A DNA stretch of 64,000 nucleotides. Source: Lachnospiraceae bacterium. Lineage in GTDB: Bacteria > Bacillota > Clostridia > Lachnospirales > Lachnospiraceae. How positions within the stretch are numbered: position 1 is the first letter of the stretch; each line of letters opens with the position of its first letter. The stretch lies in NCBI GenBank assembly GCA_902363665.1, contig CABJAW010000022.1, forward strand, positions 1-64,000, read 5' to 3'. Below are positions 27,101 through 35,032 of this stretch, in pieces. The notes under the pieces were generated by a model, which did no database searches, was not told the DNA's origin, and saw nothing but the letters and a program-made list of their open reading frames with translations. The position numbers and the translations under genes were made by a program.

Positions 27101-27774
27101 ATAATGGAATCGGCATGTCGAAGGAATTTCAGAAACAGTTGTTCCAGCCATTTTCCAGAGAGGACAACAGCATGACGAATGTCACGCAGGGAACCGGTCT
27201 TGGACTTTCTATTGTAAAATCAGTGATTGATATGATGGGAGGAAGCATTGAGGTGCAGAGTGTACAGGGGCAGGGAAGTACCTTTACGGTGCTGCTGCAG
27301 TTTGCACTTACACAGGAGAGGGCAGGAGAAATCGAGACAGAAGAGGAAGTCCGCTTTGACGGACACAGAATCCTGCTGGCAGAGGATAATGAGCTGAATC
27401 GTGAGATTGCCTGTGAACTGCTCTCAGAGATCGGACTGGTGGTGGAAACAGCGCAGAACGGACAGGAAGCAATTGAAAGCATTGTGCGTCGGCCGGACTA
27501 TTATTATGAGCTTGTATTTATGGATATTCAGATGCCGGTGTTAAACGGTTATGAGGCAACAAGAAAAATCCGAAATGCGGGGAAACGGTATACCGATCAG
27601 CTTCCGATCATTGCAATGACGGCAAATGTCTTTCAGAATGACATTCTGGAAGCGATCGAGAGCGGCATGAACGACCATGTGACGAAGCCGATCGACATGA
27701 AGGTGCTAAGTGATTTACTGCGCAGGTGGCTTCCGGAGAAGGGAAACGTCGGACACAGGGAAGCAGCTGTTTAA
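24193..27774 (+). CDS. Hybrid histidine kinase with degenerate HD-GYP domain
   Basis: A 1193-residue cytosolic signalling protein; no membrane segment is seen. Residues 1-440 are helical and unassigned. About 455-580 is HD-GYP-like (LFDIGKLQIAEI, YEHPKAGTKVLEKI, GHHKSWDGKMGYP), but the His of the HD pair is Phe at residue 465, so catalysis is doubtful. A linker/PAS-like stretch follows, then HisKA with phospho-His H818 (MSHDVRTPMNGIMG), HATPase_c (DNGIGMS, GTGLGLSIVKS), and a receiver domain with D1111 (VFMDIQMPVLNGYEAT) and conserved Lys in HVTKPID. The start has a weak GGAGGCAGAAGCG site. No partner response regulator is adjacent. Confidence 0.9.
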   Translation: MLTKNDIIHFYDRYKKNLKKEEQVIARLLQVKDQEEWIDNLKKKSRVMRSLYIENEALLNMYVRPFLENGDILSDELAEEFLHQIIQADQEGYMDDLAMREVVEQLEPYFEKTDHLNDYIWTINMIGSIYNRSSGVENGKRSAQCYRKLQKLSSRYFEIEDFEVRKRILYSYYNYPVVLFNFGMIGPKGILEEMERAIAFYTDERVVALDGGRFDFKQIMEELNYDLLGNYMIASERDTVDPELLERAGKELGSYYQSYLDEGCQPYEVPDEIYCNYHRYLFFSGKMSFTEFVEDYKRFCDYSVEHDTMDEEDADFTDSRLFQVAVNHLTNIIYSLKYYEKEYEGDPNLGKECINQYIQVLRRVPRAGNAAFVNDVMYRSLCGLLEMFADDEEGSKILTNILMNRDEITLIHASMVDKISHRILDTVLKKKPELLVGALGCTSVMEVLEQPEKFFNFMEESAKLFDIGKLQIAEIINKQSRRLTSREKKRIYEHPKAGTKVLEKIPSMQKYRDMILGHHKSWDGKMGYPKDFDNCASPDRMLIEILRISDCLDAATDFIGRSYGTAKNFAQCLEEFSLGKGTLYCQELIELLEGDAALQDELTYLLEAGRIRTYYEIFWGMMEPCDEEQEKHLQERWKQTELDDQEELLGILHESGRENRSVIRALARNSLLILSVNMRNGDYTVTYRGKSGLFAHLENGRYEDFLQNCLAPAADASDWEKVRYKLRLKALAKSFSEQSGSYETELRIRTEHMMRWVRFQFVQTDEINVIPNQMIVILQDVHDTRSRSEQLKQAMKEAYDTAEHANRAKSLFLTSMSHDVRTPMNGIMGMTQIARKHLDNTARVGDCLRKIEESSKQLLGLINEVLDMAKIESGSAQLKEEALSLPELVDAVGEVCRTDAERKHQQFEVIVGGIRHGQVLADPVKLRQILTNLTANAVKYTPDGGRVELLAEQVSLSKEGYGSYRFIIRDNGIGMSKEFQKQLFQPFSREDNSMTNVTQGTGLGLSIVKSVIDMMGGSIEVQSVQGQGSTFTVLLQFALTQERAGEIETEEEVRFDGHRILLAEDNELNREIACELLSEIGLVVETAQNGQEAIESIVRRPDYYYELVFMDIQMPVLNGYEATRKIRNAGKRYTDQLPIIAMTANVFQNDILEAIESGMNDHVTKPIDMKVLSDLLRRWLPEKGNVGHREAAV

Positions 27775-27780
27775 CCGGGG

Positions 27781-27951
27781 CAGAAAAACAGCTGGAGAGA
27801 GCTGCGGCTGCAGAATGATCTTACGCTTGGGGATCTGGCATCGCGCAGTGAGCTTACCAAGGGATTTCTGTCGCAGGTGGAACGGAATCTGACCATGCCG
27901 GAGTTTTTTGTAGATGAGCAGGCAGCAAAGCGGACTATGAAGTTCTGCTGA
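27781..27951 (+). pseudogene. Remnant of an XRE-type regulator
   Basis: The frame reads WRELRLQNDLTLGDLASRSE, LTKGFLSQVERNLT, then MPEFFVDEQAAKRTMKFC-stop. The first part is the helix-turn-helix of XRE/cupin regulators that often precede potABCD operons in Lachnospiraceae; the family is normally about 180 residues. The start codon region is missing and the middle (the rest of the HTH domain and the cupin) is deleted. It lies between the kinase and potA, so the operon has probably lost its local regulator. Confidence 0.7.
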
Positions 27952-27978
27952 CCAGGGTTACGGAAGGAGAAAAGGAAG

Positions 27979-29556
27979 ATGAAAGAAAAGAAACTGATCG
28001 AGTTTCGGAATATTGTCAAAAGTTTTGACGGCCAGATTGTATTAAAGGGTGTCAATCTGGACATCAACGAGAAGGAATTTGTGACGCTGCTCGGACCGAG
28101 CGGCTGCGGCAAGACGACGCTTCTTCGGATTCTTGGAGGATTCCTGGATGCGGACGAGGGACAGGTAATTTTTGACGGGGAAGAGATCAGCAAAAAGCCG
28201 CCGTATGAGCGCGAGCTGAACACGGTTTTTCAGAAATATGCACTTTTCCCGCATCTGAATGTGTATGAAAATATCGCTTTTGGATTGAAAATTAAAAAAA
28301 TGAGTAAAGACATCATTGACCAGAAGGTCATGAAGATGCTCAAGCTGATCGGTCTGGAAGGATTTGAAAAGAAAAATACGACGCTGCTTTCCGGCGGCCA
28401 GCAGCAGAGAGTGGCGATCGCACGCGCACTGGTAAATGAGCCGAAGGTACTGCTGCTCGATGAGCCGCTGGCGGCGCTTGACCTGAAGCTGCGAAAAGAG
28501 ATGCAGTACGAGCTGAAGCGGATCCAGCAGGAGGTCGGTATCACGTTTATTTTTGTCACACACGATCAGGAAGAGGCGCTGACGATGTCAGATAAGATTG
28601 TGGTCATGAAGGGCGGCGAGATTCAGCAGATCGGTACACCGGAGGAGATTTATAATGAACCGGCGAACCGCTATGTGGCAAACTTTATCGGAGAGAGCAA
28701 TATTATCCCGGGCGTTATGCCGGAGGATTATAAAGTACGGTTCGATGACATTACGTTTGACTGTGTAGATTTTGGATTTAAGCCAAATGAGCCGGTGGAT
28801 GTTGTCATCCGTCCGGAGGACATCGATATCGTGAAGCCGGAAGATGGAAAGATGACCGGAGAGGTGCTCAGCGTGCTCTTTAAGGGCGTGCACTACGAGA
28901 TCATGGTCGAGACGGTACCTGGTACGAGCGTCACGGTAAATATGAGCGTAGTCAAGAACCAGGATGTGACCGGAGACGGCGGAAAAGAGAAAATGAGTGC
29001 CGGAAACTTTTACGTGGATATCGAGGATGTGCCGGTACTTGATGATAAGGAAGTCATCGCACGTGCGAATGCGCAGGCATGGAATCCGGAGACGGACGAT
29101 TATATTTCCATTGCAAAGATCGAGTATGATATCAGACCGGAAGTCGGCGAGTATCCGGTGCGTTTCTCGACTGCCGCAGGCACGGTGATCGAGCGGAAGA
29201 TTTTTGTCGTGAACCAGCCATTTGTAAAGAACGAGAAGGCCAACGAGGGTGTCATGGCATTCAGCTTCACGAAGACTGTCGATGAGATCAAAGAGTCGCA
29301 GGCGCTCGACACTGACCTGAAGACCTGGGCAAATGCGCAGGGCTGGAAGCTGAGTGACGAGGAGCAGAGCGTGGACATTTACGTGGATTATGATTTTGAA
29401 CCGGAAAATATCAAAGAGGGCGTTTATCAGATTATATTCTCCACAGAGGGACGCGAATTCAAGATCCACACAACCGATTACTCAGAGGTGGGTGCGGAGG
29501 TCGGCCTGACCTTCTTCCCGGAAGATCTTCACGTTATGTCAAGGATGGTGTACTAA
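27979..29556 (+). CDS. potA: Spermidine/putrescine ABC ATPase PotA with TOBE insertion
   Basis: ATPase of a polyamine importer. Walker A is [11 protein letters not shown], the signature is [14 protein letters not shown], Walker B is [17 protein letters not shown], and the H-loop is FVTHDQEEA, all in residues 1-240. The C-terminal TOBE domain starts near 250 ([17 protein letters not shown]). It is interrupted after residue ~312 ([10 protein letters not shown]) by about 178 residues that include two related ~50-residue beta-rich units (about 361-412 and 448-498). The TOBE end [20 protein letters not shown] follows. The total of 525 residues compares with about 350-380 in ordinary PotA. The start follows GGAAGGAGAAAAGGAAG. 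potB starts directly after the stop. Confidence 0.92.
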   Translation: MKEKKLIEFRNIVKSFDGQIVLKGVNLDINEKEFVTLLGPSGCGKTTLLRILGGFLDADEGQVIFDGEEISKKPPYERELNTVFQKYALFPHLNVYENIAFGLKIKKMSKDIIDQKVMKMLKLIGLEGFEKKNTTLLSGGQQQRVAIARALVNEPKVLLLDEPLAALDLKLRKEMQYELKRIQQEVGITFIFVTHDQEEALTMSDKIVVMKGGEIQQIGTPEEIYNEPANRYVANFIGESNIIPGVMPEDYKVRFDDITFDCVDFGFKPNEPVDVVIRPEDIDIVKPEDGKMTGEVLSVLFKGVHYEIMVETVPGTSVTVNMSVVKNQDVTGDGGKEKMSAGNFYVDIEDVPVLDDKEVIARANAQAWNPETDDYISIAKIEYDIRPEVGEYPVRFSTAAGTVIERKIFVVNQPFVKNEKANEGVMAFSFTKTVDEIKESQALDTDLKTWANAQGWKLSDEEQSVDIYVDYDFEPENIKEGVYQIIFSTEGREFKIHTTDYSEVGAEVGLTFFPEDLHVMSRMVY

Positions 29557-30393
29557 ATGAAACGATTTTCACAGCTTGCAGTGCCCTACATTGCATGGGC
29601 CGTGATGATGCTGATTCTGCCGATGGGGCTGATTGCGCTCTATTCGGTAACGGAGCAGGGAAACAGCATTATCTCCTTTACCTTTACTCTGGAGCATTAT
29701 GCAAAATTTTTCACGGATCCGGATTTTCTGATCGTTTTGTGGCGCTCTCTTCTGATCGCACTGAAAACGACGGTGATCTGTCTGCTGCTTGGCTATCCGA
29801 TCGCCTATTTCATCTCAAGAAGCAGCGAAAAAATACAGAATCTGCTTGTGCTCGTCATCACGATCCCGATGTGGATCAACATGCTGGTGCGTACGTATGC
29901 GTGGATTGGACTGCTCAGTGAGGGAGGTCTGATCCAGCGGCTTCTTTCCCTCATAGGCCTTGGCGGCGGGGAGCTGCTTTATACGGAGGGAGCAGTGCTG
30001 CTTGGCATGGTGTACAATTTCCTGCCGTTTATGGTGCTGCAGATCAATACGTCACTTTGCAAGATGGATCATTCCCTGCTGGAGGCAAGCTCCGATCTGG
30101 GAGCAAATCCGCGCCAGACCTTTGTCAGGGTGACGCTTCCGATGTCACTGCCGGGTGTCATCAACGGCATTACGCTCGTCTTTCTGCCGGCAGTCAGCTC
30201 GTTCTTTATTCCGAAGCTGCTCGGCGGCGGCCAGTATTTCCTGATCGGCAACCTGATCGAGAATCAGTTCATTACGGTAGGCGAGTGGAACTTCGGAAGT
30301 GCAATCTCGATGATCATGGCAGTTATCATGATGCTTCTGATGATGGCTGTGCGCAGAGTAGAGATCCGCAACAACGGCGGAAAGGAGGAGTAG
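29557..30393 (+). CDS. potB: Polyamine ABC transporter permease PotB
   Basis: A 278-residue inner-membrane permease with six hydrophobic segments and the EAA loop LLEASSDLGANPRQTFVRVTLPMSLPG. The ATG abuts the potA stop codon, so the genes are translationally coupled. AAGGAGG near its end serves the next gene. Confidence 0.95.
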   Translation: MKRFSQLAVPYIAWAVMMLILPMGLIALYSVTEQGNSIISFTFTLEHYAKFFTDPDFLIVLWRSLLIALKTTVICLLLGYPIAYFISRSSEKIQNLLVLVITIPMWINMLVRTYAWIGLLSEGGLIQRLLSLIGLGGGELLYTEGAVLLGMVYNFLPFMVLQINTSLCKMDHSLLEASSDLGANPRQTFVRVTLPMSLPGVINGITLVFLPAVSSFFIPKLLGGGQYFLIGNLIENQFITVGEWNFGSAISMIMAVIMMLLMMAVRRVEIRNNGGKEE

Positions 30394-30397
30394 ACCG

Positions 30398-32290
30398 GTG
30401 AAAAAAGAAAAAAGGACCTTTGGAACGATTCTGATGGCGCTTGTGATTGTGTTTTTTTACCTTCCGATCGTGTATATGGTCATCTTTTCCTTCAATTCAG
30501 GAAAATCACTGACCAGCTTTACCGGTTTTTCCCTGCGCTGGTATAAACATATGATGGAATCGCACACGATGATGGAATCCCTGTCCACGACATTCAGCAT
30601 TGCGCTGATCGCGACAGCAGTTTCCACGATCGTCGGAACAATCTCTGCGATCGGCCTTTCCAAATCAAAAAAGATTATCCAGAGGCTGATGGAGCAGGTC
30701 AACAATCTGCCGATGATGAACCCGGAGATTGTGACGGCAATCGGCTTCATGCTGCTGTTCATCACATTCCGGGTGGAAAAAGGTTACGTGACGATGCTGC
30801 TTGCACATATCGCATTCTGTATTCCGTACGTTATGCTCTCGGTCATGCCGAAGATCCGCTCTCTGGATCCGAACCTTGCGGATGCGGCGATGGATCTCGG
30901 TGCGACACCGTGGCGTGCGCTGACAAAGGTCATTGTGCCGCAGATCATGCCGGGCATCGTTTCCGGTGCGCTGATCGCATTTACGATGTCAGTCGATGAT
31001 TTCATTATTTCCTATTTCGTGACCGGCGGCGGTGTGAAGAACCTGAGCATCACCGTCTACACGATGAGCAAGCGTGTCAATCCGAGTATCAATGCGATCT
31101 CGACACTGGTGGTTGTGATCATCACACTGGTGCTGCTTCTGATCAACGTGGCGCCGCTTGTGATGGCAAAACGGGAAAAGAAGACTGAGATCAGCCGGAA
31201 AAAGCAGATTGTTCCAATTGCAGCGGCAGTTGTGGCGGTGGCTGCAATCGTTCTGATAGTGCGTCTTGGTAAAAAAGATTCTGTCCTTCCGTATGCCGGG
31301 CAGACACTGCACGTTTACAACTGGGGTGAGTATACCGGTGAAAATATCCTGCGGGAGTTCGAGGAAAAGACCGGCGCAAAGGTTGTGATGGAAAACTTTG
31401 ATTCGAATGAGCAGATGTACATCAAAGTTGCAAACGGCGAATCCTATGATATTCTGGTTCCAAGTGATTATATGATCCAGAGGCTTATTCAGGAGGGATA
31501 TCTGCAGAAGCTGGATCACAGCAAGCTGGACTGCCTTGACAAGCTGTGTGAGGATGTCGTGGGACTGCCGTACGATCCTGGAAATGAATATTCAATCCCG
31601 TATTTCTGGGGAAGTGTCGGCATTGTATATGACAAAACGAAGGTTGATCTGGAGGATCTGGAGCGGGAAGGCTTTGACATTTTCAAAGACCAGAAATACA
31701 AAGGCCAGATCTATCTGTATGATTCAGAACGGGATTCCTTTATGATGGCATTAAAAGCGCTTGGCTATTCCATGAATACGGAGAATGAGGGCGAGCTGCA
31801 GGCAGCCTACGAGTGGCTTGTGGAATGTGTACAGACAATGGATCCGGAGATCGTGACAGATGAGATCATCGACAATATGGCACAGGGACGTAAGGCGCTC
31901 GGGCTGATCTATTCCGGTGATGCGACGTACGTCATGTCAGAAAATGAGGACATGGGTTACTATCTGCCGGAGAGCGGAACGAATCTGTGGTCAGATGCCA
32001 TGGTAATTCCGGCAAATGCAAAGAATCCGGACCTTGCACATGAGTTTATTAATTTTGCAAGCGATTACGAGGGTGCGTATGATAACTCAAGCTTTGTTGG
32101 CTATAGCTCGGCAAACCAGGAGGTAATGGATACGCTTTCCGGCGAAGGTGGAGATTACGAGGGCATCAATGCCTATGTGCCGCGCTCCGGAAATCCAAAC
32201 GATGAAGTATTCGAATACAACGAAAATACGAGAAAGCTGATCGCGAACCTGTGGAGCAAGGTGAAGATCGCGGCGAGCAACGCGAGCTGA
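30398..32290 (+). CDS. potCD: PotC-PotD fusion: permease plus polyamine-binding domain
   Basis: A 630-residue fusion. Residues 1-255 are a PotC-type permease with the EAA loop DAAMDLGATPWRALTKVIVPQIMPG. An extra membrane helix (PIAAAVVAVAAIVLIVRLG, about 271-290) leads out of the cell to a PotD-type substrate-binding domain from about 305 (HVYNWGEYTGENILREFEEK, SYDILVPSDYMIQRLI). The binding protein is thereby tethered, in place of a separate lipoprotein. The GTG start at 30398 follows AAAGGAGGAG. The fusion is known in several Firmicutes. It completes a three-gene polyamine importer. Confidence 0.94.
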   Translation: MKKEKRTFGTILMALVIVFFYLPIVYMVIFSFNSGKSLTSFTGFSLRWYKHMMESHTMMESLSTTFSIALIATAVSTIVGTISAIGLSKSKKIIQRLMEQVNNLPMMNPEIVTAIGFMLLFITFRVEKGYVTMLLAHIAFCIPYVMLSVMPKIRSLDPNLADAAMDLGATPWRALTKVIVPQIMPGIVSGALIAFTMSVDDFIISYFVTGGGVKNLSITVYTMSKRVNPSINAISTLVVVIITLVLLLINVAPLVMAKREKKTEISRKKQIVPIAAAVVAVAAIVLIVRLGKKDSVLPYAGQTLHVYNWGEYTGENILREFEEKTGAKVVMENFDSNEQMYIKVANGESYDILVPSDYMIQRLIQEGYLQKLDHSKLDCLDKLCEDVVGLPYDPGNEYSIPYFWGSVGIVYDKTKVDLEDLEREGFDIFKDQKYKGQIYLYDSERDSFMMALKALGYSMNTENEGELQAAYEWLVECVQTMDPEIVTDEIIDNMAQGRKALGLIYSGDATYVMSENEDMGYYLPESGTNLWSDAMVIPANAKNPDLAHEFINFASDYEGAYDNSSFVGYSSANQEVMDTLSGEGGDYEGINAYVPRSGNPNDEVFEYNENTRKLIANLWSKVKIAASNAS

Positions 32291-32310
32291 GATATGTCGG
32301 CAGAGGAAAT

Positions 32311-32395
32311 TTTAACCGAGTCAAGCAAGTCCCCTGCGTGGTTGCGCGGAGCAAGTAGCGAAGCGGATTGCGAATGTCCGTTTTACATACGAGCT
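32311..32395 (+). repeat. Composite hairpin repeat after potCD
   Basis: TTTAACCGAGTCAAGCAAGT, CCCCTGCG, a short interior, then GAGCAAGTAGCGAAGCGGAT and GCGAATGTCCG. It carries the left module plus the core hairpin but lacks the middle stems of the full copy at 54236-54400. Confidence 0.8.
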
Positions 32396-32485
32396 GCAGC
32401 AGTCAAGGAGATTTTTGTGATAGAAAAGAACAGCCAGAACATTACTGAAGGGTTGGTAATGTTTTGACCGGAAAAAGGAGGATGT

Positions 32486-33100
32486 ATGATAAAAAATATT
32501 ATCTTCGATATCGGAAATGTACTGGCGAGCTTTCGCCCCAGGGAAGTTCTGGAAGAGATGGGACTGGATGAAACAGAAGTAAATGTGATTCTCGACGCGA
32601 CGGTGCGTGGCCCGTACTGGGTCGAGCTGGACCGCGGTGTGATGGAGGAAGCAGAGGTGATCGAGGCGATGCGCAGCCGCGTGCCGCAGCGTTATCTGGC
32701 TGATTTTGAACGCTTCTTCGCAGAAGAAACGGGGAAGCTTGTAAAGTCACTTCCGTATGCGGCGGACTGGCTGAAGGGGTTAAAAGAGCGGGGATACCAC
32801 GTGTATCTGCTCTCAAACTACCCGGTTGGACTGTTCGAGATCCACAGTCCGCATTTCACTTTCCTGCCATACACAGACGGGAGAGTCGTTTCCGGCTATG
32901 TCAAATGCGTGAAGCCGGATGAGCGGATCTACCGCTGCCTTCTGGAAAAATACAGCTTAAGGCCGCAGGAATGCGTCTTCCTTGACGATCTGGCGGAAAA
33001 CGTGGAGGGGGCAAAAAAGCTTGGAATCCACGGGATTTGCTTCCTGGGATATGAGGATGCGAACGCGAAGCTGGAACGTATGCTGGCAGAGACAGAATAA
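32486..33100 (+). CDS. HAD-superfamily hydrolase (YihX-like)
   Basis: A 204-residue phosphatase of the HAD-IA group. Motif I is FDIGNVLASF, where the usual nucleophile Asp is present (D8 of IIFDIGNVL), but the second Asp of DxD is replaced by Gly-Asn, as in YihX-like enzymes. Motif II is LLSNYP, the motif III Lys is in CVKPDERIY, and motif IV is VFLDDLAENVEGA. The start follows AAAGGAGGATGT. The substrate is probably a small sugar phosphate or nucleotide (family inference). Confidence 0.88.
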   Translation: MIKNIIFDIGNVLASFRPREVLEEMGLDETEVNVILDATVRGPYWVELDRGVMEEAEVIEAMRSRVPQRYLADFERFFAEETGKLVKSLPYAADWLKGLKERGYHVYLLSNYPVGLFEIHSPHFTFLPYTDGRVVSGYVKCVKPDERIYRCLLEKYSLRPQECVFLDDLAENVEGAKKLGIHGICFLGYEDANAKLERMLAETE

Positions 33101-33117
33101 AAGTATCCGAAGGCAAA

Positions 33118-33159
33118 AAGGGCGTCGGTTCCATTTAGAAAAGTGGAACCGACGCCCTT
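33118..33159. terminator. Bidirectional terminator between HAD gene and aspS
   Basis: A near-perfect stem, AAGGGCGTCGGTTCCATTT against AAGTGGAACCGACGCCCTT, with a 4-nt loop. On the minus strand it is followed by TTTTTGCC, so it mainly ends aspS. Confidence 0.9.
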
Positions 33160-33183
33160 CTTATCTGTTATCCTGTGTTGATT

Positions 33184-34953
33184 TTAATCTTCTTTCTTTT
33201 CCGGGAGATCCAGCTTGATGTGTACATCTGAGAGCTGTTTCGGATCAACAGCTGACGGTGCGCCCATCATGACATCCTGTGCTGTCTTGTTCATCGGGAA
33301 CGGGATAATCTCACGGATGCTGTCCTCACCGGCAAGCAGCATGACCATACGGTCTACGCCAGGAGCGATACCTGCGTGTGGCGGAGCACCGTAGCAGAAT
33401 GCGTTGTACATAGCCGGGAATTTTGCTTTCACATCGTCCTCACCAAGGCCAACAAGCTTGAATGCCTTGACCATGATCTCCGGATCGTGGTTGCGGACTG
33501 CACCGGAGGAGAGCTCTACGCCGTTGCAGACCAGATCGTACTGATATGCATAGATATCGAGCGGATCCTTGTTCTCAAGTGCATCAAGACCGCCCTGCGG
33601 CATGGAGAACGGGTTGTGGCAGAATTCCAGCTCGCCGGACTCCTCACCGATCTCATACATCGGGAAGTCTACGATCCAGCAGAATTCATAGCAGTCGGTC
33701 TTCATATGGCCTTCTGCAGCAGCGCCGAGGTATTTGCGGAGCACTCCGGCTGTCTTCTGGGCAGCCTGCTTTTTGCCTGCGCATACGCCGACGAAATCGC
33801 CGTTTTTCAGTCCGAGTGCTTCCTTGACTGCATCTGCGCGTTCCTGAAGGAACTTTGCGATGCCGCCGGTCAGAGCGCCGTTTTCATCGACCTTGAACCA
33901 GTAAGCCTTGTTGCCGGACTGAACTTCGATGTCAGCCATCATCTTGTCGATGACTTTTCTTGTGCCCTTGAAGCCGTCTGCCTTGACTGCCTTTACGACA
34001 GCGCCCTCAAACGGTCCGAATCCGCAGTCTGCCATGCATGCAGTTGCGTCCTGAACGGTGAGGTCGATGCGCAGATCCGGCTTGTCCGTACCGTAGATCT
34101 CCATCGCGTCATTGTAGGAGATGCGGCGGAACGGAGCGCGGGATGCGGTTTTGTAGGTGCCGAATTTTTCAAATACCGGCGGAAGTACGTCCTCAAGGAC
34201 TGCGAAGACATCTTCCTGGGAAGCGAATGCCATCTCCATATCGAGCTGATAGAACTCTCCCGGAGAACGGTCAGCACGTGCATCCTCATCGCGGAAGCAC
34301 GGTGCGATCTGGAAATAACGGTCAAAACCGGAGGTCATCAGCAGCTGCTTGAACTGCTGCGGAGCCTGCGGCAGCGCATAAAACTTGCCCGGATGATTTC
34401 TGGACGGAACAAGATAGTCTCTTGCACCCTCCGGAGAGGAACAGGTCAGGATCGGAGTCGTGATCTCCAGGAATCCGTGCTCCATCATGCTGCGGCGCAG
34501 CTCTGCGACAACGTTGCAGCGAAGAACGATTTTCTCCTTGACTGCCGGGTTGCGTAGATCCAGATAACGGTATTTCAGACGTGCATTTTCGTCTGCTTCC
34601 TTGGAACGGTTGATCTCAAACGGAAGCTCATTGTAGATACATTTGCCGAGTACGGTAATCTTTGTCGGCACAACCTCAATCTCGCCGGTCGGCAGATTCG
34701 GGTTTTTGCTGGAGCGCTCACGGACTACACCGGAAACGGAGATTGTGGATTCCGTATTGACACCGGCAATCTGCTCCATCATTTCCTCGGTCTCGATGAC
34801 GATCTGTGTGGTTCCGTAGAAATCACGCAGAATCAAAAAGCCGAGATTCTTGCTTACTCTTCGTAAATTTTCATACCAGCCGGCGAGTGTTACTTCTTTG
34901 CCTGCATCGCAAAGACGAAGCTCACCGCAGGTGTGTGTTCTTGACTGTGTCAT
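33184..34953 (-). CDS. aspS: Aspartyl-tRNA synthetase
   Basis: A 589-residue class IIb synthetase that charges tRNA-Asp. It has an N-terminal OB-fold (VTLAGWYENLRRVSKNLGFLILRD), motif 2 (FRDEDARADRSPGEFYQLDME), the bacterial GAD insertion in the middle, and the C-terminal motif 3 (GIAPGVDRMVMLLAG). The size and GAD domain match bacterial AspRS. The ATG at 34953 is preceded on the minus strand by AAAGGATGGTATACC and a consensus promoter (34993-35021). Confidence 0.98.
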   Translation of the reverse strand: MTQSRTHTCGELRLCDAGKEVTLAGWYENLRRVSKNLGFLILRDFYGTTQIVIETEEMMEQIAGVNTESTISVSGVVRERSSKNPNLPTGEIEVVPTKITVLGKCIYNELPFEINRSKEADENARLKYRYLDLRNPAVKEKIVLRCNVVAELRRSMMEHGFLEITTPILTCSSPEGARDYLVPSRNHPGKFYALPQAPQQFKQLLMTSGFDRYFQIAPCFRDEDARADRSPGEFYQLDMEMAFASQEDVFAVLEDVLPPVFEKFGTYKTASRAPFRRISYNDAMEIYGTDKPDLRIDLTVQDATACMADCGFGPFEGAVVKAVKADGFKGTRKVIDKMMADIEVQSGNKAYWFKVDENGALTGGIAKFLQERADAVKEALGLKNGDFVGVCAGKKQAAQKTAGVLRKYLGAAAEGHMKTDCYEFCWIVDFPMYEIGEESGELEFCHNPFSMPQGGLDALENKDPLDIYAYQYDLVCNGVELSSGAVRNHDPEIMVKAFKLVGLGEDDVKAKFPAMYNAFCYGAPPHAGIAPGVDRMVMLLAGEDSIREIIPFPMNKTAQDVMMGAPSAVDPKQLSDVHIKLDLPEKKED

Positions 34954-34992
34954 GGTATACCATCCTTTGCTTTAGCTTTTCTCAAGTATCTC

Positions 34993-35021
34993 ATTATACT
35001 CTGCATAGGAGCTTTTTGCAA
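34993..35021 (-). promoter_or_regulatory. aspS promoter
   Basis: On the minus strand: TTGCAA, 17-bp spacer, TATAAT. It lies about 40 bp upstream of the aspS start. Confidence 0.75.
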
Positions 35022-35032
35022 CCAAAAGACGG

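Noticed and set aside
27771..28223. A minus-strand 150-codon frame over the start of potA
   Set aside because: Antisense to clear potA sequence and to the XRE remnant, without any motif.
33376..34557. A 393-codon open frame antisense to aspS
   Set aside because: It mirrors a well-defined aspartyl-tRNA synthetase, and the composition is Cys/Ala/Leu-rich nonsense.
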